Assembly: GCF_030697925.1 (NCBI RefSeq)
Contig: NZ_JAUYOJ010000203.1
Location: forward strand, 1 to 64,000
Reading direction: 5' to 3'
Origin: Phenylobacterium sp.
GTDB taxonomy: Bacteria; Pseudomonadota; Alphaproteobacteria; Caulobacterales; Caulobacteraceae
DNA: 64,000 nucleotides
Shown here: positions 26,800 through 34,689 of the stretch, piece by piece
Layout: every line of letters begins with the position of its first letter
Position numbering within the stretch: position 1 is the stretch's first letter
Translations under genes and position numbers: made by a program
Notes under the pieces: generated by a model
What the model saw: only the letters and a program-made list of their open reading frames with translations
The model's database searches: none
Told to the model about the DNA's origin: nothing

Positions 26800-28032
26800 C
26801 TAGCGGCTGGCAGAGCCGCGGGTCGCCCAGTGCTCGAGGGGCGTCAGGCGATCGGCGATCAACGACGGTGTGGCCGCAACGTAGGCCGCGGTTGGAAAGC
26901 CTGGCCGCGCCTCTCCGACCCGCCATGCGCCCCCCTCGAGGTAGTCCAATAGGGGATTGGTTTCCGCCAGGAGCTCCTCTCCGCGCAACGCCGCATAGTG
27001 CGACGGATCAAACCATGCGCTGGGGCTTCGGCCCTGACGCCAGCCTTCGACTACGAAATGCGAGAGCGGTTCGAGCCCGGCGTCCGCGACATCGGGATTC
27101 CTGGTCCTATACCAGTTGGGATCGAAGAGAGGATGCGGTTTCAGCCCACGTCGCGATCCAGCCTTGAGATAGTGCACGAGGCCCGGCGTATCGCGCTCAC
27201 CACGGGAGACCTGGCCGCTATAGAAGCTGACCGAAAAGAGCGGGTGCGGACTCAGGCCCTGCCTCCAACCTGTCCTCAAGTAGTGAGCGAGGGGATTCTC
27301 GATCGCTTCAATCAAGTCGGGGCACTGAGCAACATAGTAAGCGATGCTGAAGAGCGGGTGGGGGTCGCGTCCGAGCGCAGCACCCATGTGAACGAAATGC
27401 TCCAGCGGCGTCAGGCCGGTTGCGCCGATTTCCGCGCCATTGCGTTCAATATAGAAGGCCGGGTCGAAAAGGGGGCTGGGCGCACGCCCCTCCCGCCCGC
27501 CAGCCACGATATAGTGGACCAGCGGACTGAGGCGGCCCTGCGCGACATCTGGATAGCTGGCCAGGTACCAGTCGTGATCGAGAAGAGTCGGCGTGGCGAT
27601 GGAGCCGACTGGCCCGCGCCGGGCATAGGCCGCCATGGCCTTCAAATCGGCGATCGACGCGCCTACGCCCACCCCGCTTGGGGGCCAAAGACCGGAACGG
27701 GCGATGACGGCGGCCCGGCCGATGGACCGCAGTTTCACCAGCAGACGGTCGACAAGCCGCGCGGCGCGATTGCGGCGGCGGCGGCGCGCCTGCGAGGCCC
27801 TTCCCAGCCTGTAGCCGCGGGCGACTTCGGCGCGCAGTCTTCGCTGGATTTCACCCTGCTCGGCCAACGCCTCGGAGAGCGCAAGGCTGAGCCGACTACG
27901 GGTCAGGGCCTCGTCAGCCTGGGCCCGGGCATGCGCAGCCTTCAGTACGTCGAACCGCTGAGCAACCGCGTTCGCCTTGGCCACGAGCTCGGAGGTTTTA
28001 TCGTTCGCGTGATTCGCCAAGGCCCCGGCCAT
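26800..28032 (-). CDS. Repeat protein with seven ~38-residue 'FY-PDV-HY-G-GR' units
   Basis: 410 residues from ATG 28032, which follows GGGAGG. Residues 1-100 form a coiled coil ending in a very basic patch (RRRRRNR near 84-90). Residues 152-410 are seven tandem units. Each starts with an aromatic-Tyr pair, then a PDV-like turn, PLxHY/F, a GxxxGRxP segment and PLF. There is no signal peptide, no catalytic motif and no TM segment. The same unit appears in the glycosyltransferase two genes upstream, so a scaffold or glycan-binding role in the glycosylation machinery is plausible but unproven. It follows the GT8-like gene with a ~70-bp gap. Confidence 0.75.
   Translation of the reverse strand: MAGALANHANDKTSELVAKANAVAQRFDVLKAAHARAQADEALTRSRLSLALSEALAEQGEIQRRLRAEVARGYRLGRASQARRRRRNRAARLVDRLLVKLRSIGRAAVIARSGLWPPSGVGVGASIADLKAMAAYARRGPVGSIATPTLLDHDWYLASYPDVAQGRLSPLVHYIVAGGREGRAPSPLFDPAFYIERNGAEIGATGLTPLEHFVHMGAALGRDPHPLFSIAYYVAQCPDLIEAIENPLAHYLRTGWRQGLSPHPLFSVSFYSGQVSRGERDTPGLVHYLKAGSRRGLKPHPLFDPNWYRTRNPDVADAGLEPLSHFVVEGWRQGRSPSAWFDPSHYAALRGEELLAETNPLLDYLEGGAWRVGEARPGFPTAAYVAATPSLIADRLTPLEHWATRGSASR
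26803..27579 (-). repeat. Seven tandem ~38-codon protein repeats
   Basis: Units begin near residues 153, 190, 228, 266, 304, 342 and 380 of the repeat protein. Units 1 and 5 match the consensus best; units 4, 6 and 7 are diverged. DNA identity between units is low, so the repetition is old and visible mainly at the protein level. Confidence 0.7.
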
Positions 28033-28103
28033 CGTGAGACGACCTCCCGTTTGCTGTTGCCCGTGTCTCCGTCTAGGCGCCGACGCTGTCAAGCGACCGG
28101 TGA

Positions 28104-29129
28104 TCAAAGGCCCTCGGACAGCAGCCAGCTGCGATAGCTGCCGCGGCCCGTCGCAAAGGGATCGGGGAACGCCGCCTGCAAATCGGTGCGTTCGCGATAG
28201 AGCACCCTATGCGATTTCTCGATCTTGGCTCCGTCGGCATAGGCGTCATATGCCCAATACCGATCAGGGATGGTCGTCACCGTGGTGTTGGCGACTTGGC
28301 GCTTGTACCAATTCCAGATCTCGTAGACTGGGTAGTTGTCGCCGGCATACTTCTTGGTCATCAAGTCGCCTGTAGGGCCAAGCTTGGTGAAGTGCCAGAA
28401 GCGCAATGGCTGACCGTTGACAGTAACCCCACCGTCTCGCCCAACCGCGATGGTGCGGCGGCTCAGGTTCCAACTGGCTACATTGTATCCCGGATCGCGG
28501 ACCACCTTCACCTTGTCAAACAACGCCGGTACGTGGTCGCACCAGCGCTGGTCGACAAAAATGCCGTTGGGAATGTCATCGTAGCAGAATGACAACAGCC
28601 GGTCGTTCCACCACTTGGCGAAGCGCTCACCCTCCCCGCTCGTCCGGATCGCGACAAAGCCGAGATTGAAGATGCCCGTGCGCGAAGCGGAGAGGTCGTT
28701 GTCCAGGATCGCGCCGCGATCTTCATTAGGATCGACAAGGTGCGGCGTCAGTAGGATGTCATGGTCCTGCAGCCAGCCCACAAGGGGCTCGAGGCTGTTC
28801 AACAAGGCAGTGTCGGGGTCCAGATAGATGGCGATGTCTGCGCCGGATGCGCAGGCCTGGTGCAGAAACGGCCCTTTCACCGCCGTGCAAACCTCCACGA
28901 CATCGTGCTTGAAGAGCCACCCCTTGAAGTTTGGAATCCCAAGGTCCTGCGCCAAGACCACCCGGTCGAAGGGTTCGCTCGCAGGATCAAAGGCAAAGTT
29001 CAAAGGCGGCTCGTCGGTGATCAACGCCACCAACTCCCAATCGGGGTGGAAGCGTCGCAGTGTCTGGAAGAGCACGCGCGCGCGGTTCAGGTAGGAGAAG
29101 GTGAAACTCGAATAGACCAGCACCTTCAC
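28104..29129 (-). CDS. GT8-like nucleotide-diphospho-sugar glycosyltransferase (short paralogue)
   Basis: 341 residues. It opens 'MKVLVYSSFTFSYLNRARVLFQTLRR'. The metal-binding DxD-type motif is YLDPDTALLNSLEPL, followed by 'FNLGFVAIRTSGEGERFAKWW', 'FVDQRWCDHVPALFDKV' and 'YNVASWNLSRR'. This order of motifs is shared with the genes at 37.6 and 48.1 kb. The C-terminus has one copy of a motif read as R-x-R-x-DLQ-x-AFP ... Y-x-x-WL. It probably adds a hexose to the surface glycan in the cytoplasm. It overlaps the upstream repeat-glycosyltransferase gene by 4 bp. Confidence 0.8.
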   Translation of the reverse strand: MKVLVYSSFTFSYLNRARVLFQTLRRFHPDWELVALITDEPPLNFAFDPASEPFDRVVLAQDLGIPNFKGWLFKHDVVEVCTAVKGPFLHQACASGADIAIYLDPDTALLNSLEPLVGWLQDHDILLTPHLVDPNEDRGAILDNDLSASRTGIFNLGFVAIRTSGEGERFAKWWNDRLLSFCYDDIPNGIFVDQRWCDHVPALFDKVKVVRDPGYNVASWNLSRRTIAVGRDGGVTVNGQPLRFWHFTKLGPTGDLMTKKYAGDNYPVYEIWNWYKRQVANTTVTTIPDRYWAYDAYADGAKIEKSHRVLYRERTDLQAAFPDPFATGRGSYRSWLLSEGL

Positions 29130-31090
29130 CTTAAGGGCTCCGTCAACAGGTCGACCGTCAGGCCGCTCAGAGCCAGATCATAGAGCGCTGGCCTACGCTG
29201 GGTGCGGGCCAGCTCGCAGATGGCGCCTGTCTCGAACATGTTGGTCAGCACGGTCTCATTGGGCACCACAAGGCCACGGCCCCCGGCGCCAACGAAGAGC
29301 GCGACGTTGCCGCTGTCGGGATTGGTCAGCACCGCCGCACCCGCAGCGACCGCCTCATAGGCGGTGAATGAAAAGGTCTCGCGACAGAGCGACCACACCA
29401 TCGCCGCATCGATCTCGAGGGTCTCGATCGCATCGCGCATAGCGTAGGGATGCTCGGCGGTCACCGAGACCGGATGGTGTTCGATGGGCAATCCCCCAAC
29501 TGTGTCCTTGGCTAGGTGCACAAAGACGTAGCGCTTGTCTGACGCGAACCGGAGCGCCAAATCGCGGAAAATCGGCCATCCTTTGTAGGGGGTCGGGATT
29601 CCCAAATAGGCCACGCGCAACGGCCCATCACCGGTTGTTGCCTTGGGCGCGGCGCGTTCGACAAGACGTGCGTGTGGCAGCACTAGCTGCGCCTCGGTCG
29701 GAAAAGACCAGCCCGCCCGCCAGGTGTCCAGCGCGGCTTGGGAAGGCGCCACCGCCGTGAGCGACAGCGCGTCGAAAAGGCGCTCGTGGACCTCGATCTG
29801 TCGGCGCCGCAAAGGGCCATACACGCAGATCGAGCACGCGTTGCTTTCGGGCGGAGGCGCGCCGCAGTCGGCGACGTCGTTGCGCATGAGGTGGAAGCCG
29901 TCGCACAGGCTGGCGAAGTCATGAATCCAGAAGAAGCCTCGGCTTAGTCCCGTGGCGCCGACGATGTCCAGCACGTCCTGGGCGGCGTGGCCCAAGAGGT
30001 TGTGGATTGCAAAACTGCGCTCGCCGGGGAGGACATCGCTCAAAGCCGCCCGCAAGGAGGCGGACACCGCAGCAGGTGGGAAATGTCCCACGAGTTCGCC
30101 ATTCCACAACACCCCCAGCGTAGGCGGTGATTGCTCGCGAACCGTTGGCCATGGCACGGAGGGAAAGACGTGCAAGTGATCGCGTCCGAGCGCGGCGATG
30201 CGCTCGCCTTCCCGCTGGAGGCAGAATTGCAAACCACCGACGTTGGTGGCGTAGTTGTCGTGACTGAAGGTCAGATGCAGGTCACGCAGGCCCGAGCGGC
30301 TGGTCGAGAGTGCTCGTGCTAGTGCAGCGGGGCGATCCGCCCGAACCGCGCTTGCAAAGCGCTTGGCGTCAAGGAGGCGATCTTCCATCGACCGGAGCTT
30401 GGCGATCACGTCATAGCGAAAGCCAAGCCCGTGCTTGGCCGCCCGCCCCTCAGCCCGGCCGGCCACCAGGTAGTGCACGTAGGGGTTCATCCGCGATCCC
30501 GCGACGTCGGGGTTGAGCTCCATGTAATCGTTGAATGAGAAGGACGAGGTCGGGTCGCGGCGCTCGCGCCAGCCGGTCGCCAGGAAGTGTTCTAGCGGAT
30601 TCTGGCCGCTTGCCGCCACATCGGCATTGGCGCCTAGATAGAAGGCGACATCGAAATTCGCCGCGATCAATGCGCGCTCCGATGCTGTGATCGGCGCGAC
30701 GACGTCGCCAGGCGCCGCCTGCGTGACTGTCGCCCCGGGCGGCGCCCCCGTTTCGAAGGCCCACGCCGTGCTCCGAGTTCGTACGTCGAAAAGGTAACGA
30801 TCCGCGGACGCCGAACGGACGATGTCGCGGCCTTCGCCCAGTCCGCTGGTGAGATAATGATAGAAGGGGTTGACCCCACTCTGTGCGACGTCCTCGTGGA
30901 CGCTCAGGTAGTGCGACGTGGAGAACCAGGCGGCGGGGTCGCGCCCCTCACGCCAACCTGTCTGAGCATAGTGGGTCACCGGGTCGATGGGGGCGCCGCG
31001 AAGGTCCTCGTAGGCGCCGCGGTAGAAGGCTGTATCGAGCGCAGTGGAGAGCACGCGGTAGATGTCGTCGTTGGTGGCCGGGGCGGCCAT
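29126..31090 (-). CDS. GT4-like glycosyltransferase with four N-terminal ~38-residue repeats
   Basis: 654 residues from ATG 31090. Residues 18-90 and 147-218 each hold two copies of the aromatic-Tyr/EDV/HY/GxxEGR repeat that also builds the protein at 26.8 kb. The catalytic part (about 270-640) has 'FFWIHDFASLCDGFHLMRND', a GT-B second domain with 'LRVAYLGIPTPYKGWPIFRDL', and 'RETFSFTAYEAVAAGAAVLTNPDSGNVA', the donor-binding E-x7-E-like region of GT4. It likely transfers a sugar from a nucleotide donor. Fusion of the repeat to a GT suggests the repeat positions the enzyme or its acceptor. Confidence 0.8.
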   Translation of the reverse strand: MAAPATNDDIYRVLSTALDTAFYRGAYEDLRGAPIDPVTHYAQTGWREGRDPAAWFSTSHYLSVHEDVAQSGVNPFYHYLTSGLGEGRDIVRSASADRYLFDVRTRSTAWAFETGAPPGATVTQAAPGDVVAPITASERALIAANFDVAFYLGANADVAASGQNPLEHFLATGWRERRDPTSSFSFNDYMELNPDVAGSRMNPYVHYLVAGRAEGRAAKHGLGFRYDVIAKLRSMEDRLLDAKRFASAVRADRPAALARALSTSRSGLRDLHLTFSHDNYATNVGGLQFCLQREGERIAALGRDHLHVFPSVPWPTVREQSPPTLGVLWNGELVGHFPPAAVSASLRAALSDVLPGERSFAIHNLLGHAAQDVLDIVGATGLSRGFFWIHDFASLCDGFHLMRNDVADCGAPPPESNACSICVYGPLRRRQIEVHERLFDALSLTAVAPSQAALDTWRAGWSFPTEAQLVLPHARLVERAAPKATTGDGPLRVAYLGIPTPYKGWPIFRDLALRFASDKRYVFVHLAKDTVGGLPIEHHPVSVTAEHPYAMRDAIETLEIDAAMVWSLCRETFSFTAYEAVAAGAAVLTNPDSGNVALFVGAGGRGLVVPNETVLTNMFETGAICELARTQRRPALYDLALSGLTVDLLTEPLR

Positions 31091-31212
31091 GGGGGATATT
31101 CCTGTCAAACGCGGGGTTAAGTGCAACAGAAGGCCCGATCGATCAACCGGCGGTCTTGCAGGCCGCGGCGTGCGGCCATAGAGCGGGGAAGCCTGCGCGA
31201 ACGAATCGGACG

Positions 31213-32271
31213 ATGACGAAGACAATAATCCCCAACGTCGCCGGCGCCCGGACGGCCTATCTTGTCCTGGGCATGCACCGCTCCGGCACTTCCGCGATCA
31301 CACAACTCCTGGCGCTGGCCGGCGCTCAGCTGCCGGAAAACGTCATGCCCGGCGACGAGCACAACGCCAAGGGCTACTTCGAACCGTGGAAGATCGCGAT
31401 CTTCAATGACCAACGGCTGCGCGCCGGTGGCAGCGCTTGGGACGACGTCTTCGCCTTTCCCTATTCGCGCCTAACCGCGCGCCAGGAACGCAGTTGGGTG
31501 AACCGGGCGACTGCGTTGTTCGAGGCTGAGTTCGGCGGCGCGACGTTTCCGCTCATGAAGGACCCGCGCGTAAGCCTCCTCCTGCCCTTGTGGCGCACAG
31601 CGCTGGACGAGCTCGATATCGCACCCCGTTGCGTAATATCGGTACGCCACCCCTTGGCGGTTGCGGATTCCCTCTCCAAGCGCAACGGCTTTCCCATCGA
31701 GAAGTCGGTGCTACTCTGGGTCACCTACATGCTGGCCGCTGAAGCCCATACCCGCGACTTGCCGCGCGTATTCGTGTCCTATGATGAGTTGCTGGGCGAC
31801 TGGAGGGCGCAGGGGGCCCGGATCGAGGCTGCTCACGAGGCGGCGCTACCGCGGCTCACGCGTCAGGCCGGGAAGGAGATCGACGCCTTCTTGAGCACCG
31901 ACTTGCGCCACAGTCCGGGTCAGGGCGACCTCGCAGCGGTGCCTCAAGTGGGCGCGTTGGCGAACGCGGTCTACGACTGGTGCATGGCCGCTGCTCGCGA
32001 CCACCGACTGGACGGCGCTCCGCTTGCGTCTGGGACCCAAGACCTGATCGAGATGAAGCAGCGGATGGGCGCCTTTGTCTCTCCTGTGACCAAAGACCTC
32101 GATGCGACGCGGACCGAGCTGCTGGAGGTGCGTCAGCGCCAAGATTTCGAGCGTAAGGGGCGCCGGCGTCTCGAAGCCGAGATCGGCCGGCTCGAGGCTG
32201 AGATCGCTCGATTGCAGGCCGAACGCGCAGCGGTCGGCTCATTGCTGGACAGGCTGCTCAGCGAAGGCTAG
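31213..32271 (+). CDS. Sulfotransferase-family protein with C-terminal coiled coil
   Basis: 352 residues from ATG 31213. The PAPS loop is LGMHRSGTSAITQLL (19-33) and the 3'-phosphate segment is CVISVRHPLAVADSL (about 136-150). 'NAKGYFEPWKIAIFND' follows the loop, as in bacterial sulfotransferases of glycan clusters. The last ~50 residues are a charged coiled coil (RRRLEAEIGRLEAEIARLQAE), which may mediate oligomerisation. It likely sulfates a sugar made by the locus. It reads divergently from the repeat-glycosyltransferase gene and overlaps the convergent lipoprotein gene by 14 bp. Confidence 0.82.
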   Translation: MTKTIIPNVAGARTAYLVLGMHRSGTSAITQLLALAGAQLPENVMPGDEHNAKGYFEPWKIAIFNDQRLRAGGSAWDDVFAFPYSRLTARQERSWVNRATALFEAEFGGATFPLMKDPRVSLLLPLWRTALDELDIAPRCVISVRHPLAVADSLSKRNGFPIEKSVLLWVTYMLAAEAHTRDLPRVFVSYDELLGDWRAQGARIEAAHEAALPRLTRQAGKEIDAFLSTDLRHSPGQGDLAAVPQVGALANAVYDWCMAAARDHRLDGAPLASGTQDLIEMKQRMGAFVSPVTKDLDATRTELLEVRQRQDFERKGRRRLEAEIGRLEAEIARLQAERAAVGSLLDRLLSEG

Positions 32272-32914
32272 GCGCCAGCAAGGCTGGAGCGTTCGAACTG
32301 GCTGCGATCGCGACTTGGTGGATGAGGAACTCACCACCGGGTTGGTCTTCCAAGTCCAGGCGAATCTGGTCGATAATCGAGTTGCGCCAGTCCTCGCCGC
32401 CCACCGTCAAGCGCGTCATATCGTAGACCAAGATGCTGGTCTCATGGATCGCGGGGTCGGCGCCAGATATCGGCTTAGCCAGGAATTGCACGGATTCGGG
32501 GTGGGTTTCGGTCGTGTAGTAGAGGGCGCCATCCCAGGTCTTTCCCCTCTTCAGCCGCGTAAGACGCACCAACACAAGAGAGTAGGACCACCCCTCGATC
32601 TCCAGGTCTCGCGGTGAACGAAGGGGCGGGTCTACGACCCTCACATGCAACCCCTTGTCGTCTGCCAGTGAGAGTTGGCTCTTCGCCGCGGTAAAGCCGT
32701 CGGTCGAACCGTCGAAGGTCCAGAGCTTGGCCTGGCGCAACGGCTGGCCCGCCAACTCGAACACGCCAATGTCCCCATTCCACCTCACCGGGCCAGTCCG
32801 TTCACCGCCCTGCCGGACGACACTTGGCTTGGCCGCCCGATAGTCTGGCGCGGGCTGGTCGCACCCGCTCAGGTATGTCGCCACAAATAGGCAAGCGATG
32901 TTCGACCTAATCAC
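32258..32914 (-). CDS. Lipoprotein of unknown function
   Basis: 218 residues. It has a short signal with lipobox YLSGC (Cys 18), then an all-beta-looking domain ('AKLWTFDGSTDGFTAAKSQLSL', 'LEIEGWSYSLVLVRL', 'SIIDQIRLDLEDQPGGEFLIHQVAIA'). The pattern resembles carbohydrate-binding jelly rolls, but no family is recognised. It overlaps the 3' end of the upstream membrane-protein gene as ATGA, so it is co-translated with the GtrB-like cassette. A role in periplasmic glycan modification is inferred from context only. Confidence 0.7.
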   Translation of the reverse strand: MIRSNIACLFVATYLSGCDQPAPDYRAAKPSVVRQGGERTGPVRWNGDIGVFELAGQPLRQAKLWTFDGSTDGFTAAKSQLSLADDKGLHVRVVDPPLRSPRDLEIEGWSYSLVLVRLTRLKRGKTWDGALYYTTETHPESVQFLAKPISGADPAIHETSILVYDMTRLTVGGEDWRNSIIDQIRLDLEDQPGGEFLIHQVAIAASSNAPALLAPSLR

Positions 32915-34305
32915 GGGTGGGCTCCGACGCCGGCCTGGGCCCGAGCTCGCACAAGAGATGGATCTATCGTCAAGTAAAGGAGCCCAGCAATTGCGGAAAG
33001 ATCTAGAAAATAGAGATAACGATAGTCGCAGGCCAGAGATATTATAAAGAAACTTGCAGTAAATACAAGCGAAGACAGCAATAATGCGACAATCACTATA
33101 TCTTGATTTTCTCTCCGGAGAATCAGGAGAACTGAGACAACGATCGCAGTCAAGGCATATGCAAGATGCGAAAAGACTGGCGTTGCAAAGAAGCGTGCAG
33201 AGTAGCTGTAGAGAAGCCGATCGGCGGAGTCGACGCCAGGAGCCAGGTCGAGCGCCTTGAGTTTCACCGCTGGCCCATCAACGCCAACATGCACAGGCAC
33301 GCATCGCTCGATCGCCGGGGTGAAGAACACCCATCGGAACGCATCCCAACGATGGGCGAGGTAGGCGCCTGGATGATGAATGATGATATCGCGCCATTCG
33401 GCGCCCACTGTCTCATTCGACAACGGCCAGAGGTTCGCGCCGAGCGCGGGCGCCCGGTCGAGGAAATCCACCCTCTCTGGTGAATAGACCTTGGGCGCTT
33501 CAGCCCGGATGAGATCGTCACTGGTCGAATTGGCGGCGTCGATCCTACTCAACGCCAGACTTCGATCATGAGCCACGGAGCCGACGATGTCGTAGTGCTG
33601 CAGGATCCGTATGCCCACGCCTATGGCCATGTCCGGCCCGGCGCTCTTCGGCTGGGCGGCGAACGCCAGCACTTGCGACAGGATGACGACAGCCAGGAAG
33701 CCTCCGCCACCCCAGGCGAGCCCGGCACGCCAGCCGCTAGGCCAGGCGACCCACCCGAGCGCGAGCGCCGCCAATGCGACCACGATCAAACCGTTCTGCC
33801 GCACGATGGCGGCCAGCGCCAGCAGGACGAGCGCGCCGAGCAAGGGAAACCATCGAGCCTGCCGTACTTCCCAATGGCGCGCGGCGTGGGCGAGACAGAC
33901 GAAGCCGGCGACCGCAACATTGGCGAACAGCACATCGCGCCAAACTATGCCCTGATAGACGAGCAGCGCTGGCGAGAGGACCACGGCCAGGGCGACGGGA
34001 ACCGCGAACCAGGACACGCCCGGGCGAAGGTTGCAGAGGGACGCCAAGCTTGCGAACAACAGAAAGCCGCTGGCGACGACATAAAGGCCCGTCCCTGGAA
34101 TGATCTCGTCGAAGACCCGAAGGATCATCGCATAGATGGCCGGGGCGAAGGTCTCGCGGACCTGCATTCGTCCTTCGTAGAGCTGCATGATTGAGTCGAC
34201 GGACAGGTGGCCGGGCAAGTTGGCGCCCAGCATCAGAAGAAATCCCGCGATGAGCACATTGCGCACGGCGTGGGCTGCCTTGAAAGCCAAGCGGGACCCC
34301 ATCAA
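32911..34305 (-). CDS. Polytopic membrane protein, probable GT-C-type glycosyltransferase of a Gtr-like cassette
   Basis: 464 residues with about ten TM helices. The first periplasmic loop holds 'HLSVDSIMQLYEGRMQ' with an Asp after the first TM, the usual place of the catalytic acidic residue in GT-C enzymes. A large loop (about 245-340) includes 'NETVGAEWRDIIIHHPGAYLAHRWDAF', found in related membrane glycosyltransferases. With the GtrB-like enzyme and SMR-like flippase upstream it would transfer a sugar from undecaprenyl phosphate in the periplasm. The 3' third (about 32.95-33.2 kb) is markedly AT-rich relative to the rest. Confidence 0.7.
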   Translation of the reverse strand: MMGSRLAFKAAHAVRNVLIAGFLLMLGANLPGHLSVDSIMQLYEGRMQVRETFAPAIYAMILRVFDEIIPGTGLYVVASGFLLFASLASLCNLRPGVSWFAVPVALAVVLSPALLVYQGIVWRDVLFANVAVAGFVCLAHAARHWEVRQARWFPLLGALVLLALAAIVRQNGLIVVALAALALGWVAWPSGWRAGLAWGGGGFLAVVILSQVLAFAAQPKSAGPDMAIGVGIRILQHYDIVGSVAHDRSLALSRIDAANSTSDDLIRAEAPKVYSPERVDFLDRAPALGANLWPLSNETVGAEWRDIIIHHPGAYLAHRWDAFRWVFFTPAIERCVPVHVGVDGPAVKLKALDLAPGVDSADRLLYSYSARFFATPVFSHLAYALTAIVVSVLLILRRENQDIVIVALLLSSLVFTASFFIISLACDYRYLYFLDLSAIAGLLYLTIDPSLVRARAQAGVGAHP

Positions 34306-34327
34306 CCTGTCTTGAGATTCGGACGCA

Positions 34328-34687
34328 TCAGGCTCGACCCTGCATCACCACGAGAAATCCGACCAGCATCAGGCCGAATCCCGCCGCGAACTGCCAGGTA
34401 AGCTGCTCCTTGAAGATCAGCCAGGCCATCAACGGCACCAGCCCCGACCCCAGCATCGAGAAAACGTAGGCGCCGGAAAGCGGCAATCGCGTAAGGATGT
34501 AGAACCAGAACACCGCCGTAAGACCGTACCAGCCAAAGGCGCCCATTAGCGGATAGTTGCGCAAGAGCTTCAGGAAGAAGGGACCTTCCAACCGCTCGTT
34601 GTAGATCGCGGCCCATTTGAACATCGCCTGGCCAATCGGCAAGGCGACGGCGAAGGCTGTGCACATGAGGAAGTCCTTGACGCCCAC
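34328..34687 (-). CDS. Small four-helix EamA/SMR-like transporter, probable lipid-linked sugar flippase
   Basis: 119 residues with four TM helices, the size of ArnE/ArnF and EmrE-type proteins. 'LPIGQAMFKWA' in helix 1 and 'AYVFSMLGSGLVPLMAWLIFKEQLTW' in helices 3-4 match the drug/metabolite transporter pattern, including the KEQLT turn. Genes like this next to GtrB-like enzymes flip undecaprenyl-phosphate sugars to the periplasm in place of GtrA. It sits 2 bp after the GtrB-like gene and 22 bp before the membrane transferase gene. Confidence 0.8.
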   Translation of the reverse strand: MGVKDFLMCTAFAVALPIGQAMFKWAAIYNERLEGPFFLKLLRNYPLMGAFGWYGLTAVFWFYILTRLPLSGAYVFSMLGSGLVPLMAWLIFKEQLTWQFAAGFGLMLVGFLVVMQGRA

Positions 34688-34689
34688 GG

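Noticed and set aside
28034-29183. Plus-strand frames opposite the GT8-like gene
   Set aside because: Low-complexity Arg/Ser-rich shadows without starts or similarity.
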